Source of the DNA: Roseomonas marmotae
GTDB taxonomy: Bacteria > Pseudomonadota > Alphaproteobacteria > Acetobacterales > Acetobacteraceae
Direction: 5' to 3'
NCBI RefSeq assembly: GCF_017654485.1
Contig: NZ_CP061091.1
Coordinates: 2,672,501-2,736,500 of the forward strand
Length of the DNA: 64,000 nucleotides
Part shown: piece after piece, positions 45,817 through 55,251 of the stretch
Position numbering within the stretch: the stretch's first letter is position 1
How the letters are laid out: each line of letters opens with the position of its first letter
Notes under the pieces: model-generated
The model's input: the letters and a program-made list of their open reading frames with translations, nothing else
Databases searched by the model: none
What the model was told of the DNA's origin: nothing
Translations under genes and position numbers: made by a program

Positions 45817-46893
45817 TCAGGCGGCCAGCAGGGCCTCGGCGCGGGCGGCGCTGTCGCCGTATTCGAACTCCACGAGCAGCAGCCGCTTGGCCAGGCGCAC
45901 GGCGCCCAGCTCCTCCGTCATGCCCATGCCGCCATGCAGATGGATGGCCTCCTTGGCGAAAGCGCGGGCGATGAGGCCGATCTGCAACTTGCTCAGCGAG
46001 ACTTCCCGCCCCGACCAGGGCGTGCCGGCCTCGACCTGCTCCAGCAGGTGGCGCACCAGGGCACGCGCCGTCTCCATCTGCACGTAGAGGTCGACGGTGC
46101 GGTGGCGCAGCGCCTGGAAGGCGGAGAGCGGCTGGGCGAACTGCACGCGCGTGTTCAGGTAGCCGATGGTCTGCTCCAGCGCCGCGCCCATGGCGGCCAC
46201 GGCCTCGACGGAGATCAGGAAGGCGGCGGCATCGCGCGCGCGGGCCAGCGCGGCATCCACGGCCTCGCCTTGTGCCAGCAGCGTGGCGGGCGCGCCCTCG
46301 CAGGTGGCATCCAGGCTGGGCTGGCCATCCAGCCGTTCATGCTGGCGCAGCATCAGGCCGGGCGCATCGGCGGGCAGCAGCAGCAGGGCGGTGCCGTTCT
46401 CGGCCGCGCAGGCCACCAGCAGATGCGTCAGGCCCGGCAGGCGCGGCGCACCGGAGATCTGGCCGGAAAGGCGCCAGGAATCGCCCTCCCGCACCGCGCG
46501 CAGGCCGGGGGCATCCTCCGACAGCACGGGCACCACGCGCAGACTGCCCTCGGCGATGCCGGTCAGGCTTTCATGGCCCGCCTCGCCCGCCGCTTCCAGC
46601 AGGGCCGGCGCGACGGCGCAGGCTGGAATCAGCGGCAGGGGCAGCGCCGCGCCCGCCGCGCCTTCGACCAGCGCGGCGAGATCGGCGAGGCCGCCGCCGA
46701 CGCCGCCCTGGTCCTCGGGCACGGCGATGGCGGGCCAGCCCAGCTCTGTGGCCTGCTGCCAGAGCTGGGCGACATGCGCGTCACGCTCCCGCACCCCGGC
46801 CAGTTCGGCGGTGCGGGCATCGGCGGCGATGGCGAATTTGCGGGCGGAGTCGAGCAGGTCGCCCGGCAGCAGCGGGGTGGCCGTGAAGGGCAT
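45817..46893 (-). CDS. Acyl-CoA dehydrogenase (smaller partner)
   Basis: The 358-residue flavoprotein of the acyl-CoA dehydrogenase family has GWPAIAVPEDQGGVGGGLADLA near the N-terminus, NTRVQFAQPLSAFQALRH in the FAD-binding region, and HLHGGMGMTEELGAVRLAKR at the C-terminus. The usual catalytic glutamate position is not obvious, as in the smaller subunits of paired dehydrogenases. It starts three bases after the next dehydrogenase gene, so the two probably form one complex. Confidence 0.9.
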   Translation of the reverse strand: MPFTATPLLPGDLLDSARKFAIAADARTAELAGVRERDAHVAQLWQQATELGWPAIAVPEDQGGVGGGLADLAALVEGAAGAALPLPLIPACAVAPALLEAAGEAGHESLTGIAEGSLRVVPVLSEDAPGLRAVREGDSWRLSGQISGAPRLPGLTHLLVACAAENGTALLLLPADAPGLMLRQHERLDGQPSLDATCEGAPATLLAQGEAVDAALARARDAAAFLISVEAVAAMGAALEQTIGYLNTRVQFAQPLSAFQALRHRTVDLYVQMETARALVRHLLEQVEAGTPWSGREVSLSKLQIGLIARAFAKEAIHLHGGMGMTEELGAVRLAKRLLLVEFEYGDSAARAEALLAA

Positions 46894-46896
46894 GGA

Positions 46897-48054
46897 TCAG
46901 TTCCCGAACAGGGTGCGGGCCAGCAGGTTCTTCTGAACCTCGTTGCTGCCGCCATAGATGGTGCGCGCACGGCCGTAGAGGAAATTCTGCAGCCACTCGA
47001 TGCCGGGCCGGGCGCTCTTGCCGCCCTCGGCCTCGAGATCGCGGAAGCCGAAGGCCAGCCGGCGCCCGGTGGCGTCCAGCGCGATTTCCTCCAGCGCCTG
47101 CATGAGGTTGGAGCCGATGAGCTTCATGACGGAGGAGACATTGCCCAGCGGGCGGCCATGCATGATGTCCTCCAGCGCGCGGCGGCCCAGGTCGCGCATG
47201 GCCATCACCTCGGCCTCGGCGCGCAGCAGGCGCTGACGCAGCTCCGCCCGGCGCGGGTCGGTGGCCGGCATCTCCTCCACCAGCTTGCGGGTGCGGGCCA
47301 GCAGGCGCACCACCGGCTCGGTATTGGCGACGCCCAGGCGCTCATGCTGCAGCAGGAACTTGCCGTAGCCCCAGCCCTGCCCTTCCTCGCCCACGCGGGC
47401 GGAGACAGGCACGCGCACGCCGTCCAGGAAGACCTGGTTGACATGGTGCCAGTTGTCGATGGTGCGGATGGGCGTGATGCTGATGCCCGGGCTGTCCAGC
47501 GGGATGAGCAGCAGCGAGATGCCCTGCTGCTTCTTCGGCTCCTGCGAGGTGCGGACGAGCGTATACATCATGTCCGCTTCCTGCGCGTGGCTGGTCCAGA
47601 TCTTGGTGCCATCCACGATGTAGTCGTCGCCGTCCCGGACCGCGCGGGTCTTGAGGGAGGCGAGGTCGGAGCCGGCATCGGGCTCCGAATAGCCCTGGCA
47701 CCACCAGACGCTGCCATCCAGGATGCCCGGCAGATATTTCGCCTTCTGCTCCTCCGACCCGTAGGCGATCAGCACGGGGGCCAGGTGGCGCAGCCCGTGG
47801 TGATACTGCGGCGGGCAGTCGCACTCGGCCAGCACCTCATCGAAGATATGGCGCTGGCGCATGGTCCAGCCGGTGCCGCCATATTCCACCGGCCAGTTCG
47901 GCGCGCCCCAGCCGCGCTCGAAGAGGATACGCTGCCAGGTGCTCCATTCCTTGCGGCCGAGCTTGCCGCCGCGCGCCATCAGCGCGCGGATCTCCGGCGG
48001 GCAGCGCGTCAGGCAGAATTCGCGGACTTCCGCGCGGAAGGCTTCGTCATCCAT
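46897..48054 (-). CDS. Acyl-CoA dehydrogenase (larger partner)
   Basis: This 385-residue acyl-CoA dehydrogenase has WPVEYGGTGWTMRQRHIFDE, WWCQGYSEPDAGSDLASLKT (FAD/substrate loop), DGDDYIVDGTKIWTSHAQ and the C-terminal GGSNEVQKNLLARTLFG. The layout fits paired, CaiA/IBR3-like or steroid/terpene-type dehydrogenases (for example the FadE28/FadE29 heteromers). Together with the smaller partner and a Bug receptor it forms an operon, perhaps for an imported acid activated to its CoA ester, though no ligase is present. Confidence 0.92.
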   Translation of the reverse strand: MDDEAFRAEVREFCLTRCPPEIRALMARGGKLGRKEWSTWQRILFERGWGAPNWPVEYGGTGWTMRQRHIFDEVLAECDCPPQYHHGLRHLAPVLIAYGSEEQKAKYLPGILDGSVWWCQGYSEPDAGSDLASLKTRAVRDGDDYIVDGTKIWTSHAQEADMMYTLVRTSQEPKKQQGISLLLIPLDSPGISITPIRTIDNWHHVNQVFLDGVRVPVSARVGEEGQGWGYGKFLLQHERLGVANTEPVVRLLARTRKLVEEMPATDPRRAELRQRLLRAEAEVMAMRDLGRRALEDIMHGRPLGNVSSVMKLIGSNLMQALEEIALDATGRRLAFGFRDLEAEGGKSARPGIEWLQNFLYGRARTIYGGSNEVQKNLLARTLFGN

Positions 48055-48066
48055 GGCAGCGCCACC

Positions 48067-49050
48067 TCAATCGATACGGATATTCGCGCGCTGGATCACC
48101 GCGCGCCACTTGTCGGATTCAGACTTCAGGATCTGGCCCAGTTCCTCCGGAGTGCTGCCGGACGCATCGCCGGCGCCGGCCTGGGCGACGCGGCGCATCA
48201 CCTCCGGGTTGCGCAGCACCGTATTGATGGCGGCATTCAGCCGGTCGATGATCGGCTGCGGCGTGCCTGCCCGGGCGACGACGTAGTTGACGACCGTCAC
48301 ATCGAAGCCCGGCACCGTCTCGCCGATCGTCGGGATGTCCGGCATCTCCTTCGTCCGCGCCGCGGCGCTGACGGCGATGGGACGCAGCTTTCCGGCATCG
48401 ATCAGCGGCACCATGATCGCGGGCGTGTCGATGGTGAAGGAGACGCGGCCCGCCGCCACGTCCTGGATGGAAGGCCCGCTGCCGCGATAGGGCACATGCA
48501 CCAACTGCAGCCCGGCCTGCACCGCCAGCAGCTCCCCCGCCAGATGGCTGCCGGCACCGATGCCGGAGGAGGAGAAGGTCAGGCTGCCCGGCTTTTCCTT
48601 GCCCAGCCTGATGAGGTCGGCGAGGTTTTTCACCGGCAGGCTGGCATTGGCGGCCAGCAGATAGGTGCCGCGCGTTAGCAGGCTGACCGGCGCGAAATCC
48701 TTCTGCGCGTCATAGGGCATGTCCGACATCAGGATCGGATTGGTGATGAGCGGCCCTGGCGTGCCGTAGAGCAGCGTGTAGCCATCGGCCGGCGCATTGG
48801 CCACGGCGGCCGCGCCCACATTGCCGCCGGCGCCGCCGCGGTTCTCGACCACGATGGTCTGGCCCAGTTCCTTGCCCAGCGCCTCGGCCACGATGCGGCC
48901 GGTGGTATCGGCGCCGCCGCCAGGGGCGAAGGGGATCACCAGCTTGATGGGGCGGCTGGGCCATGCCTGCGCCCGCGCCTTGCCCGCCGCCGCCATGCCC
49001 AGTGCCGCGACGCCCAAACCCGTTAGAACCTGCCGGCGATTCATCACCAT
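48067..49050 (-). CDS. Bug-family periplasmic binding protein (second in window)
   Basis: This 327-residue receptor has a Tat-type signal (MVMNRRQVLTGLGVAALG, cleavage near ARA-QA). The Bug signatures are WPSRPIKLVIPFAPGGGADT, VENRGGAGGNVG and PDIPTIGETVPGFDV. The start follows GGGAGAG. It leads an operon with two acyl-CoA dehydrogenases, 12 bases apart, hinting that its ligand is an acid they oxidise. No TctA or TctB partner is present. Confidence 0.93.
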   Translation of the reverse strand: MVMNRRQVLTGLGVAALGMAAAGKARAQAWPSRPIKLVIPFAPGGGADTTGRIVAEALGKELGQTIVVENRGGAGGNVGAAAVANAPADGYTLLYGTPGPLITNPILMSDMPYDAQKDFAPVSLLTRGTYLLAANASLPVKNLADLIRLGKEKPGSLTFSSSGIGAGSHLAGELLAVQAGLQLVHVPYRGSGPSIQDVAAGRVSFTIDTPAIMVPLIDAGKLRPIAVSAAARTKEMPDIPTIGETVPGFDVTVVNYVVARAGTPQPIIDRLNAAINTVLRNPEVMRRVAQAGAGDASGSTPEELGQILKSESDKWRAVIQRANIRID

Positions 49051-49262
49051 GTCTCTCCCTCACCACGCCTGAGCGGCGCAGAAATGGCGCCGGTTGCGAG
49101 ACCGGCGTTCTCTTCTCGCCCGCTATCGTATCGGCAGGGGGGCAGACAATGCCACCCATGGCACAACTGCTGTGCTGCCGCCGTCATGCATCCGTATGCC
49201 ACCGCAACTCCGCCTCTTTCCGTAGGTTCATTCCCACGTATCAGCTTCCAGGGAGTTCGTTC

Positions 49263-49622
49263 ATGAGTCATTCCGAGACGGGCCCATCCGGAACATCCTC
49301 ATCCGGCACCACCGCATCCGGGGCCGCTGCCTCCGACACCCCCGCATCCGGTATCAGGTCATCTGACATGGAGACCGAGACCCAGAGCAGCATGCAGGAC
49401 GGTTACAGCCGCTTTGAGGAAACCGCCCACCGCCTGGCTGAGGATGCCGCCGGCCGTATCGATGCGGGCGCGGAACGCGCCGAGGGCTATGTGCATCAGG
49501 GCCTCGATAACATCAGCCGCGCCGGCAGCGCCGTGGCGGGAGCGATTCGGGAGCGCCCCTTCATGTCCCTGGCATTCGCGGCGCTGGGCGGCGCCCTCAT
49601 GGCGGTTGCCCGCCGCCGCTGA
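49263..49622 (+). CDS. ElaB/YqjD-like (DUF883-type) small membrane protein
   Basis: This 119-residue protein is preceded by AGGGAG. An N-terminal stretch rich in Ser, Thr, Gly and Ala (residues about 6-34, with SSGTTASG, ASDTPASG type repeats) leads to a helical part EETAHRLAEDAAGRIDAGAE. A C-terminal anchor, RERPFMSLAFAALGGALMAV, ends in ARRR, as in the ribosome-binding YqjD/ElaB inner-membrane proteins. The N-terminal repeats are not typical of that family. It stands alone with a hairpin terminator downstream. Confidence 0.75.
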   Translation: MSHSETGPSGTSSSGTTASGAAASDTPASGIRSSDMETETQSSMQDGYSRFEETAHRLAEDAAGRIDAGAERAEGYVHQGLDNISRAGSAVAGAIRERPFMSLAFAALGGALMAVARRR

Positions 49623-49651
49623 GGCGCCGCACCCCGGCAAAAAGGCGTGCC

Positions 49652-49695
49652 GTGCCGGCCCTTTTCCCCATGGGGAGGACCGGCACAGCCCTTTT
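49652..49695 (+). terminator. Terminator after the small membrane protein gene
   Basis: GTGCCGG / CCGGCAC encloses the palindrome TCCCCATGGGGA, and CTTTTCC follows. It lies 30 bases after the stop. Confidence 0.6.
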
Positions 49696-49764
49696 CCACG
49701 ATCATTCCGGCGTACGGCATGGCCAAGTGATGGATCAGGCTTGTGCTAGGCCGGGCAAGTGTGA

Positions 49765-49779
49765 GAACAAATAGTGAAC
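49765..49779. promoter_or_regulatory. LexA box (SOS box) of the mutasome operon
   Basis: GAAC-AAATAGT-GAAC is a perfect alphaproteobacterial SOS box ending one base before the imuA ATG. It has the same half-site orientation and a similar spacer as the recA box (AxATAGx). Confidence 0.9.
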
Positions 49780-49780
49780 T

Positions 49781-50488
49781 ATGGATATCCCGCCCCCCTC
49801 CCCTGACCGCTCGGCCCTGCTGGCTGAGCTGCGCCGCAAGCTCGGCGGACTGGAACAAGTCGGCCGACAGGCGGGTGCGGTGCCGCTCTGCGCCGCGCTG
49901 GACGGGGCGCTGCCGGCGGGCGGGCTGGCGCGCGCCGCGCTGCATGAGGTGCTGGCGGCGGATGGGGTGGGCGGTGCCGCGCTGGGCTTCGCGGCGCTAG
50001 CCCTGGCGCGCAGCGGCGGCACCGTGCTCTGGATCGCGCCGGAGCCCGAGGCCTGGCCGCCGGGGCTGTTGCGCTTCGGGCTGGACCCGTGCCGCCTGCT
50101 GCTGGTGCGCGCGGCACGGCAGGCCGAGGCCCTCTGGGCCATGGAGGAGGCGCTGCGCTGCCGCGCCGTCTCGGCCGCGCTGCTGATCGCGCCCCGGATC
50201 GGCCTGACCGCCGGGCGGCGGCTGATGCTGGCGGCGGAGGCCGGTGGGGCGATGGGCATCCTGCTGCGGTCGGACAGCGCCGCCCCGGGCCCCACCGTGG
50301 CGCTGACGCGCTGGCGGATCGCCCCGCTTCCCGCCCTGGTGCAGGACGAGCCGCATTGGCGGGTGGAGTTGCTGCGGAGCCGGGGTGGCGCCGGTGGCGA
50401 CTGGGCGCTGCGCTGGCGCGAAGAGGCCCGGCTGCTGGAGGAAGCGGCTCCCCCCGCCACGCTGCCAGGCCGCCGGCGGGCCGGATGA
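49781..50488 (+). CDS. imuA: Mutasome accessory protein ImuA
   Basis: This 235-residue RecA-like protein is the first member of the ImuA-ImuB-DnaE2 error-prone repair complex. LLAELRRKLGGLEQ, AALDGALPAGGLARAALHEVLA and GLDPCRLLLVRAARQAEALWAMEEALRC are the ImuA pattern (SulA/RecA-related). The ATG directly abuts the LexA box, leaving no room for a Shine-Dalgarno site, so translation may be leaderless; a GTG or later start is possible. Its stop overlaps the imuB ATG by four bases. Confidence 0.92.
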   Translation: MDIPPPSPDRSALLAELRRKLGGLEQVGRQAGAVPLCAALDGALPAGGLARAALHEVLAADGVGGAALGFAALALARSGGTVLWIAPEPEAWPPGLLRFGLDPCRLLLVRAARQAEALWAMEEALRCRAVSAALLIAPRIGLTAGRRLMLAAEAGGAMGILLRSDSAAPGPTVALTRWRIAPLPALVQDEPHWRVELLRSRGGAGGDWALRWREEARLLEEAAPPATLPGRRRAG

Positions 50489-52053
50489 GGCGCCGCTTTT
50501 GCCACCCGCCGCGCCTGACACCGCCGGAACCTGAGGCACCGGCACCGCTACCCCAGGTGGCCATGGGGCCAGTGGAAGGACGCCGCTTCCTGGCGCTGCA
50601 CCTGCCCCTGCTGCCGGTCGAGGCCACGGGGCCGGCCGATGGACCCGTGCTGGTTTGGCGCGCCGAGGGGCCGCGCCGGCAGGTGGTGGCGGTGGATGCG
50701 CGGGCCGCGGCGCTGGGCATCGCGCCCCGGCAGAATCTGGCCGATGCCCGCGCCATTGCCCCCGCCGTGCAGCCTCGGCCGGAGGACCCCGCCGCCGAGG
50801 CGCGGCGGCTGGAGACACTGGGCCTCTGGACGCTGCGCTTCACGCCGCTGGTGGCGTTGGACCCGCCGCAGGGCCTGCTGCTGGACATCACGGGCATGGA
50901 GCGGGTCTTCGGCTCCGAGGCGGCGCTGCGCGACCGTGCCCTGGCGGGGCTGGCGCAGTTGGGCCATGCCGCGCAGGCGGGCATCGCCGGAACCGCGCCG
51001 CTGGCTGCCGCCCTGGCACGCGCCGCCCCCGGCAGCATCGCCGCCACCGGGCAGGAGGAAGCGGCCCTGGCACCGCTGCCCCTGGCCGCCCTGCGGCTGG
51101 AAGCACCGCTGCTGGCGGCACTGCGCCGGCTGGGGCTGGAATGTCTGGGCGACCTGCTGGCGCAGCCCCGCGCGCCACTGGCCCGCCGCGTCGGCCCGGC
51201 GCTGATCCTGGCGCTCGACCGCATGCTAGGCCAGGTCGCCGCCCCCTTCCCCAGCCTGCGCCCGCCGCCGGATTTCCATCTCTCGCGGGAGATGCTGGAA
51301 CCTTTGGTCACCCGCGCCGGTATCGACGCCGTGCTGTCGCGCCTGCTGCCGCGCCTCTGCCGCCGGTTGCGGGAGGCCGGGCGCGGGCTGCGCCGGCTGG
51401 TGCTGCGCGCCCATCGTGGCGACGCCACGATGCAGGAGATCGTGCTGGGCCTGGGTCAGCCCAGCCGCGACCCGGGGCATCTGGCGAAGCTGCTGGAAGG
51501 CAGGCTGGACGCGCTGGAACCCCGCTTAGGCTTCGAGCGGCTGGAACTGCTGGCCGAGGCGACGGAACCGCTGGCGGCGTTGCAGGCGGGGATGTCAGCC
51601 GGCGCCGTGCCCGCCGCCGATGCCGCCGCGCTGGCGCAGCTGATCGACCGGCTGGGCCAGCGCCTGCCGGTCTGGCGCCTGGCCCCACGCGCCAGCCACT
51701 GGCCGGAGCGCGCAGTCATGAAAGTGGACCCCTTCGCCACTTTCACCACACCGGAAGGCTGGGCTGCCCGCCCCCGTCCCCTGCGCCTGCTGCGGAAGCC
51801 GGAGCAGATCCAGGTGATCGCCGTGCTGCCGGATGCACCGCCACGCTGCATCCACTGGCGCGGAGGCTGGATCGATATCCGCGCCGCCGAGGGACCGGAG
51901 CGGTTCGAGCCGGAATGGTGGCGCGACCGTCCGGACCGGCCGGTGCGCGACTATTACCGCGTGGAATGCATGGACGGCACGCGGCTCTGGGTCTGCCGCG
52001 CGGGACTGCCGGAAGCCTCGCCGCGCTGGTTCCTGCACGGCATCTTTGCATGA
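50485..52053 (+). CDS. imuB: Y-family polymerase-like protein ImuB
   Basis: This 522-residue adaptor of the mutasome is related to DinB but inactive as a polymerase. It links ImuA, the clamp and DnaE2. GRRFLALHLPLLPVE replaces the catalytic acidic start, and DITGMERVFG follows where DinB has its second acidic motif. The ImuB C-terminal domain PLRLLRKPEQIQVIAVLPDAPPRCIHWRGGW is present. It is translationally coupled to imuA (ATGA) and dnaE2 (ATGA). The first ATG is used; it gives an N-terminal extension of about 30 residues. Confidence 0.93.
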   Translation: MRRRFCHPPRLTPPEPEAPAPLPQVAMGPVEGRRFLALHLPLLPVEATGPADGPVLVWRAEGPRRQVVAVDARAAALGIAPRQNLADARAIAPAVQPRPEDPAAEARRLETLGLWTLRFTPLVALDPPQGLLLDITGMERVFGSEAALRDRALAGLAQLGHAAQAGIAGTAPLAAALARAAPGSIAATGQEEAALAPLPLAALRLEAPLLAALRRLGLECLGDLLAQPRAPLARRVGPALILALDRMLGQVAAPFPSLRPPPDFHLSREMLEPLVTRAGIDAVLSRLLPRLCRRLREAGRGLRRLVLRAHRGDATMQEIVLGLGQPSRDPGHLAKLLEGRLDALEPRLGFERLELLAEATEPLAALQAGMSAGAVPAADAAALAQLIDRLGQRLPVWRLAPRASHWPERAVMKVDPFATFTTPEGWAARPRPLRLLRKPEQIQVIAVLPDAPPRCIHWRGGWIDIRAAEGPERFEPEWWRDRPDRPVRDYYRVECMDGTRLWVCRAGLPEASPRWFLHGIFA

Positions 52054-55000
52054 GGCGCGGCCATGGGTTCGCCGAACTGGGCGCGATGTCCAACTTCACC
52101 TTCCTCGAAGGCGCCTCGCATCCGCATGAGCTGGTGCTGACGGCGAAGCTGCTGGGGCATGCGGCCATCGGCATCGCCGACCGCAATTCCCTGGCGGGCG
52201 TGGTGCGCGCCATGGTGGCGGCGGAACACAAGGATATCCGCCTGCCCTTCGTGGTCGGCTGCCGCGTGGCGCTGGAGGATGGGCGGGAATACCTCGTCTG
52301 GCCCACCGGCCGCGCCGCCTATGGCCGGCTGACGCGCCTGCTCTCCGAAGCGCGGATGGTGGCGGAAAAGGGCGAGGAACGCATCGCCCGCGAGGCCCTG
52401 CTGGCCGCCGCCGAGGGGCAGGTGATGGCGCTGCTCGCCCCGGAGGTGCCGGACGAGGCTTTCGCCTCGCGGCTGCGGCAGGATGCCGCGGCGATGCGAC
52501 GCGGCCTCGCCATGCCGCTGTTCTGCGCCGCCGCACATCGCTTCGGCGGCGATGACCGGCTGCGGCTGCGGCGGCTGGCGGAGATGGCCGGGGCGGCGCG
52601 GTCGCGCCTGCTGGCGGCGGGCGGGGTGCGCTTCCACCAGCCGGAGCGACGGCGGCTGGCGGATGTGCTGGCGGCCATCCGCCTGGGCACCACGATCGAC
52701 GCGCTGGGCCTGGAGGCCACGCAGAATGCCGAGGCGCATCTGAAGCCCGAGGCCGAGATGCGCCGCCTCTTCGCCGGGCTGGAGGATGCGGTGGAAGCCA
52801 GCACCGACATCCTCGCCGCCTGCCGCTTCAGCCTGCGGGAACTGCGCTACGAATATCCGGAAGAGATTCTGGAACCTGGCCTTTCGGCGCAGGAGGCTTT
52901 GGAATACCGCGTGCAGGCCGCCGCCGCGCGGCACTGGCCTGATGGCGTGCCGGAGAAGGTGGCACGGCAGATCGCGCATGAGCTGCGGCTGGTGGGGAAG
53001 CTGGGCTACGCGCCCTATTTCCTGACGGTGCATGAGATCGTGCGCTTCGCCCAGTCCCGCGAGATCCTTTGCCAGGGGCGCGGCTCGGCGGCCAATTCGG
53101 CCATCTGCTATGTGCTCGGCATCACCGCCGTGCCGCCGGACAAGCATGACCTGCTGTTCGAGCGCTTCATCAGCGAGGCGCGCGACGAGCCGCCGGATAT
53201 CGATGTCGATTTCGAGCATGAGCGGCGGGAGGAGGTGATCCAGCACATCTACGACCGCTATGGCCGCGACCGCGCCGCCATCTGCGCCACGCTGATCCGC
53301 TATCGCGGCCGCAGCGCCATCCGCGAGGTGGGCAAGGCGATGGGGCTGTCGGAGGATATCACCGCGCGGCTGGCCCAGGGCACCTGGAACCGTGACGGCA
53401 GCCTGCGGGACCTGGCGCGGGAACAGGGGCTGGACCCCGAGGGCGATGCGCGGCTGGGCATGGCGATGGACCTGGCGGAGGAATTGCAAGGTTTCCCACG
53501 GCATCTGGCCACGCATGTTGGCGGCTTCGTCATCACGCGCGGCCCGCTGACGGAGCTGGCGGTAGTGACGAAGGCGGCGATGCAGGACCGCCACACGCTG
53601 GAATGGGACAAGGACGATATCGAGGCGCTGCGGATGCTGAAGGTCGATGTGCTGGGCCTGGGCATGCTGAGCTGCCTGCGGCGCGGGCTGGCGCTGATCG
53701 CGCGGCATGGCGGGCCGCGCCATGGGCTGCGCGACATTCCGCAGGATGACGAGGCCACCTACCTCATGCTCTCGCGCGGGGAGAGCCTGGGCGTCTTCCA
53801 GGTGGAAAGCCGCGCGCAGATGAACATGCTGCCGCGCCTGCGCCCGCGCCGGTTCTACGATCTGGTCATCGAAGTCGCCATCGTGCGGCCGGGGCCGATC
53901 CAGGGCGACATGGTGCATCCCTATCTGCGGCGGCGGGACGACCCGTCGCTCGTCACCTATGAAAGCCCAGAACTGGAGAGCGTGCTGAAGCGCACCCTGG
54001 GCGTGCCGCTGTTCCAGGAACAGGCGATGCAGATCGCCATCGTCGGCGCCGGCTTCAGCAATTCCCAGGCCGATGCGCTGCGCCGCGCCATGGCCACCTT
54101 CCGCCACACTGGCGACGTGCCGGCCTTCAAGGAACCCTTTCTGCGGGGCATGGAGCGCAACGGCTATTCACGCGACTTCGCCGAACGCTGCTTCAGGCAG
54201 ATCGAGGGCTTCGGCAGCTACGGCTTTCCGGAAAGCCATGCGGCCTCCTTCGCGCAGCTCGTCTATACCTCTGCCTGGATCAAGCGGCACCATCCGGCGG
54301 TCTTCGCCTGCGCGCTGCTGAACAGCCAGCCCATGGGCTTCTATGCCCCGGCGCAAATCGTGCGGGACGCTGCGGAGAATGGCGTGCCCATCCACCCCAT
54401 CGACGTGCTGGCCAGCGAATGGGACTGCACGCTGGAGCAGGATAAAGGGCGGCTGGCGCTGCGCCTCGGCCTGCGGCTGGTCTCCGGCCTGGATGCCGGG
54501 GCCGCCAGGGCGCTGCTGGAAGCCCGCCCCTGCCCGGACTTCGCGGGCCTGATCCGCCGGGCGCGGCTGGACCGCCGCGCGGTCGAGGCCCTGGCCGCTG
54601 CCGATGCCTTTCGCGGCATGGGCCTGAACCGGCGCCAGGCGCTCTGGGCCGCCGCCGGGCTGGACCGCGCGCCGCCACCGCCCCTGCCCCTGCCCCTCTT
54701 CGCCGCCGCCGAGGCGCGGCCCAGCCTGCCCGCCGCCACGGCCGGGGAGGAAACGATCCTGGATTTCGGCGCCACCGGCCTGACCCTGCGCGACCACCCG
54801 CTGGCCCTGCTGCGCCCACGGCTGGCGGCGCTGGGCTGCGCCGACAGCCGCGCCCTGTCCGCCATGGGCCAGGGGCAGCGGGTGCGGCTGGCCGGGCTGG
54901 TGCTGGTGCGGCAAAGGCCCGGCAGCGCCAAGGGCGTGGTCTTCTTCACGCTGGAGGATGAATTCGGCACGGTGAACCTGGTGCTCTACCCCGCCGTGAC

Positions 55001-55193
55001 CGAGACCTGCCGCGCTGCCGTGCTGGGCGCCCGGCTGATGCTGGTGGAAGGGCGGCTGGAGCGGCAGGATGACGCGGAAGTGCCCATTCTGCACCTGATC
55101 GCGCGCCGGCTGGCCGACCGCTCCGACCTGCTGGACGGGCTGCACCGCCTGGAACGCCCGGTGCAGCGGCAGGGCAGCCGCGACTGGCGCTGA
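52050..55193 (+). CDS. dnaE2: Error-prone DNA polymerase DnaE2
   Basis: The 1047-residue C-family polymerase acts in damage-induced mutagenesis. The PHP domain begins [20 protein letters not shown]. The palm has the catalytic aspartates in [14 protein letters not shown] and [10 protein letters not shown], and [16 protein letters not shown] is conserved. The C-terminal OB-fold reads [16 protein letters not shown]. Its length (shorter than DnaE1) and lack of a proofreading link fit DnaE2. The start overlaps the imuB stop. It is the last gene of the SOS operon. Confidence 0.97.
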   Translation: MRRGHGFAELGAMSNFTFLEGASHPHELVLTAKLLGHAAIGIADRNSLAGVVRAMVAAEHKDIRLPFVVGCRVALEDGREYLVWPTGRAAYGRLTRLLSEARMVAEKGEERIAREALLAAAEGQVMALLAPEVPDEAFASRLRQDAAAMRRGLAMPLFCAAAHRFGGDDRLRLRRLAEMAGAARSRLLAAGGVRFHQPERRRLADVLAAIRLGTTIDALGLEATQNAEAHLKPEAEMRRLFAGLEDAVEASTDILAACRFSLRELRYEYPEEILEPGLSAQEALEYRVQAAAARHWPDGVPEKVARQIAHELRLVGKLGYAPYFLTVHEIVRFAQSREILCQGRGSAANSAICYVLGITAVPPDKHDLLFERFISEARDEPPDIDVDFEHERREEVIQHIYDRYGRDRAAICATLIRYRGRSAIREVGKAMGLSEDITARLAQGTWNRDGSLRDLAREQGLDPEGDARLGMAMDLAEELQGFPRHLATHVGGFVITRGPLTELAVVTKAAMQDRHTLEWDKDDIEALRMLKVDVLGLGMLSCLRRGLALIARHGGPRHGLRDIPQDDEATYLMLSRGESLGVFQVESRAQMNMLPRLRPRRFYDLVIEVAIVRPGPIQGDMVHPYLRRRDDPSLVTYESPELESVLKRTLGVPLFQEQAMQIAIVGAGFSNSQADALRRAMATFRHTGDVPAFKEPFLRGMERNGYSRDFAERCFRQIEGFGSYGFPESHAASFAQLVYTSAWIKRHHPAVFACALLNSQPMGFYAPAQIVRDAAENGVPIHPIDVLASEWDCTLEQDKGRLALRLGLRLVSGLDAGAARALLEARPCPDFAGLIRRARLDRRAVEALAAADAFRGMGLNRRQALWAAAGLDRAPPPPLPLPLFAAAEARPSLPAATAGEETILDFGATGLTLRDHPLALLRPRLAALGCADSRALSAMGQGQRVRLAGLVLVRQRPGSAKGVVFFTLEDEFGTVNLVLYPAVTETCRAAVLGARLMLVEGRLERQDDAEVPILHLIARRLADRSDLLDGLHRLERPVQRQGSRDWR

Positions 55194-55251
55194 TGGAACG
55201 ATCCTTGCAGGAGCCATCATCGGCCTTCACGTCCGACAGGAGCACCGTGGC

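Noticed and set aside
51954..54107. 717-residue frame antisense to dnaE2
   Set aside because: It is composed of His/Gln/Arg/Gly-rich shadow sequence without motifs, while the plus strand has all DnaE2 motifs.
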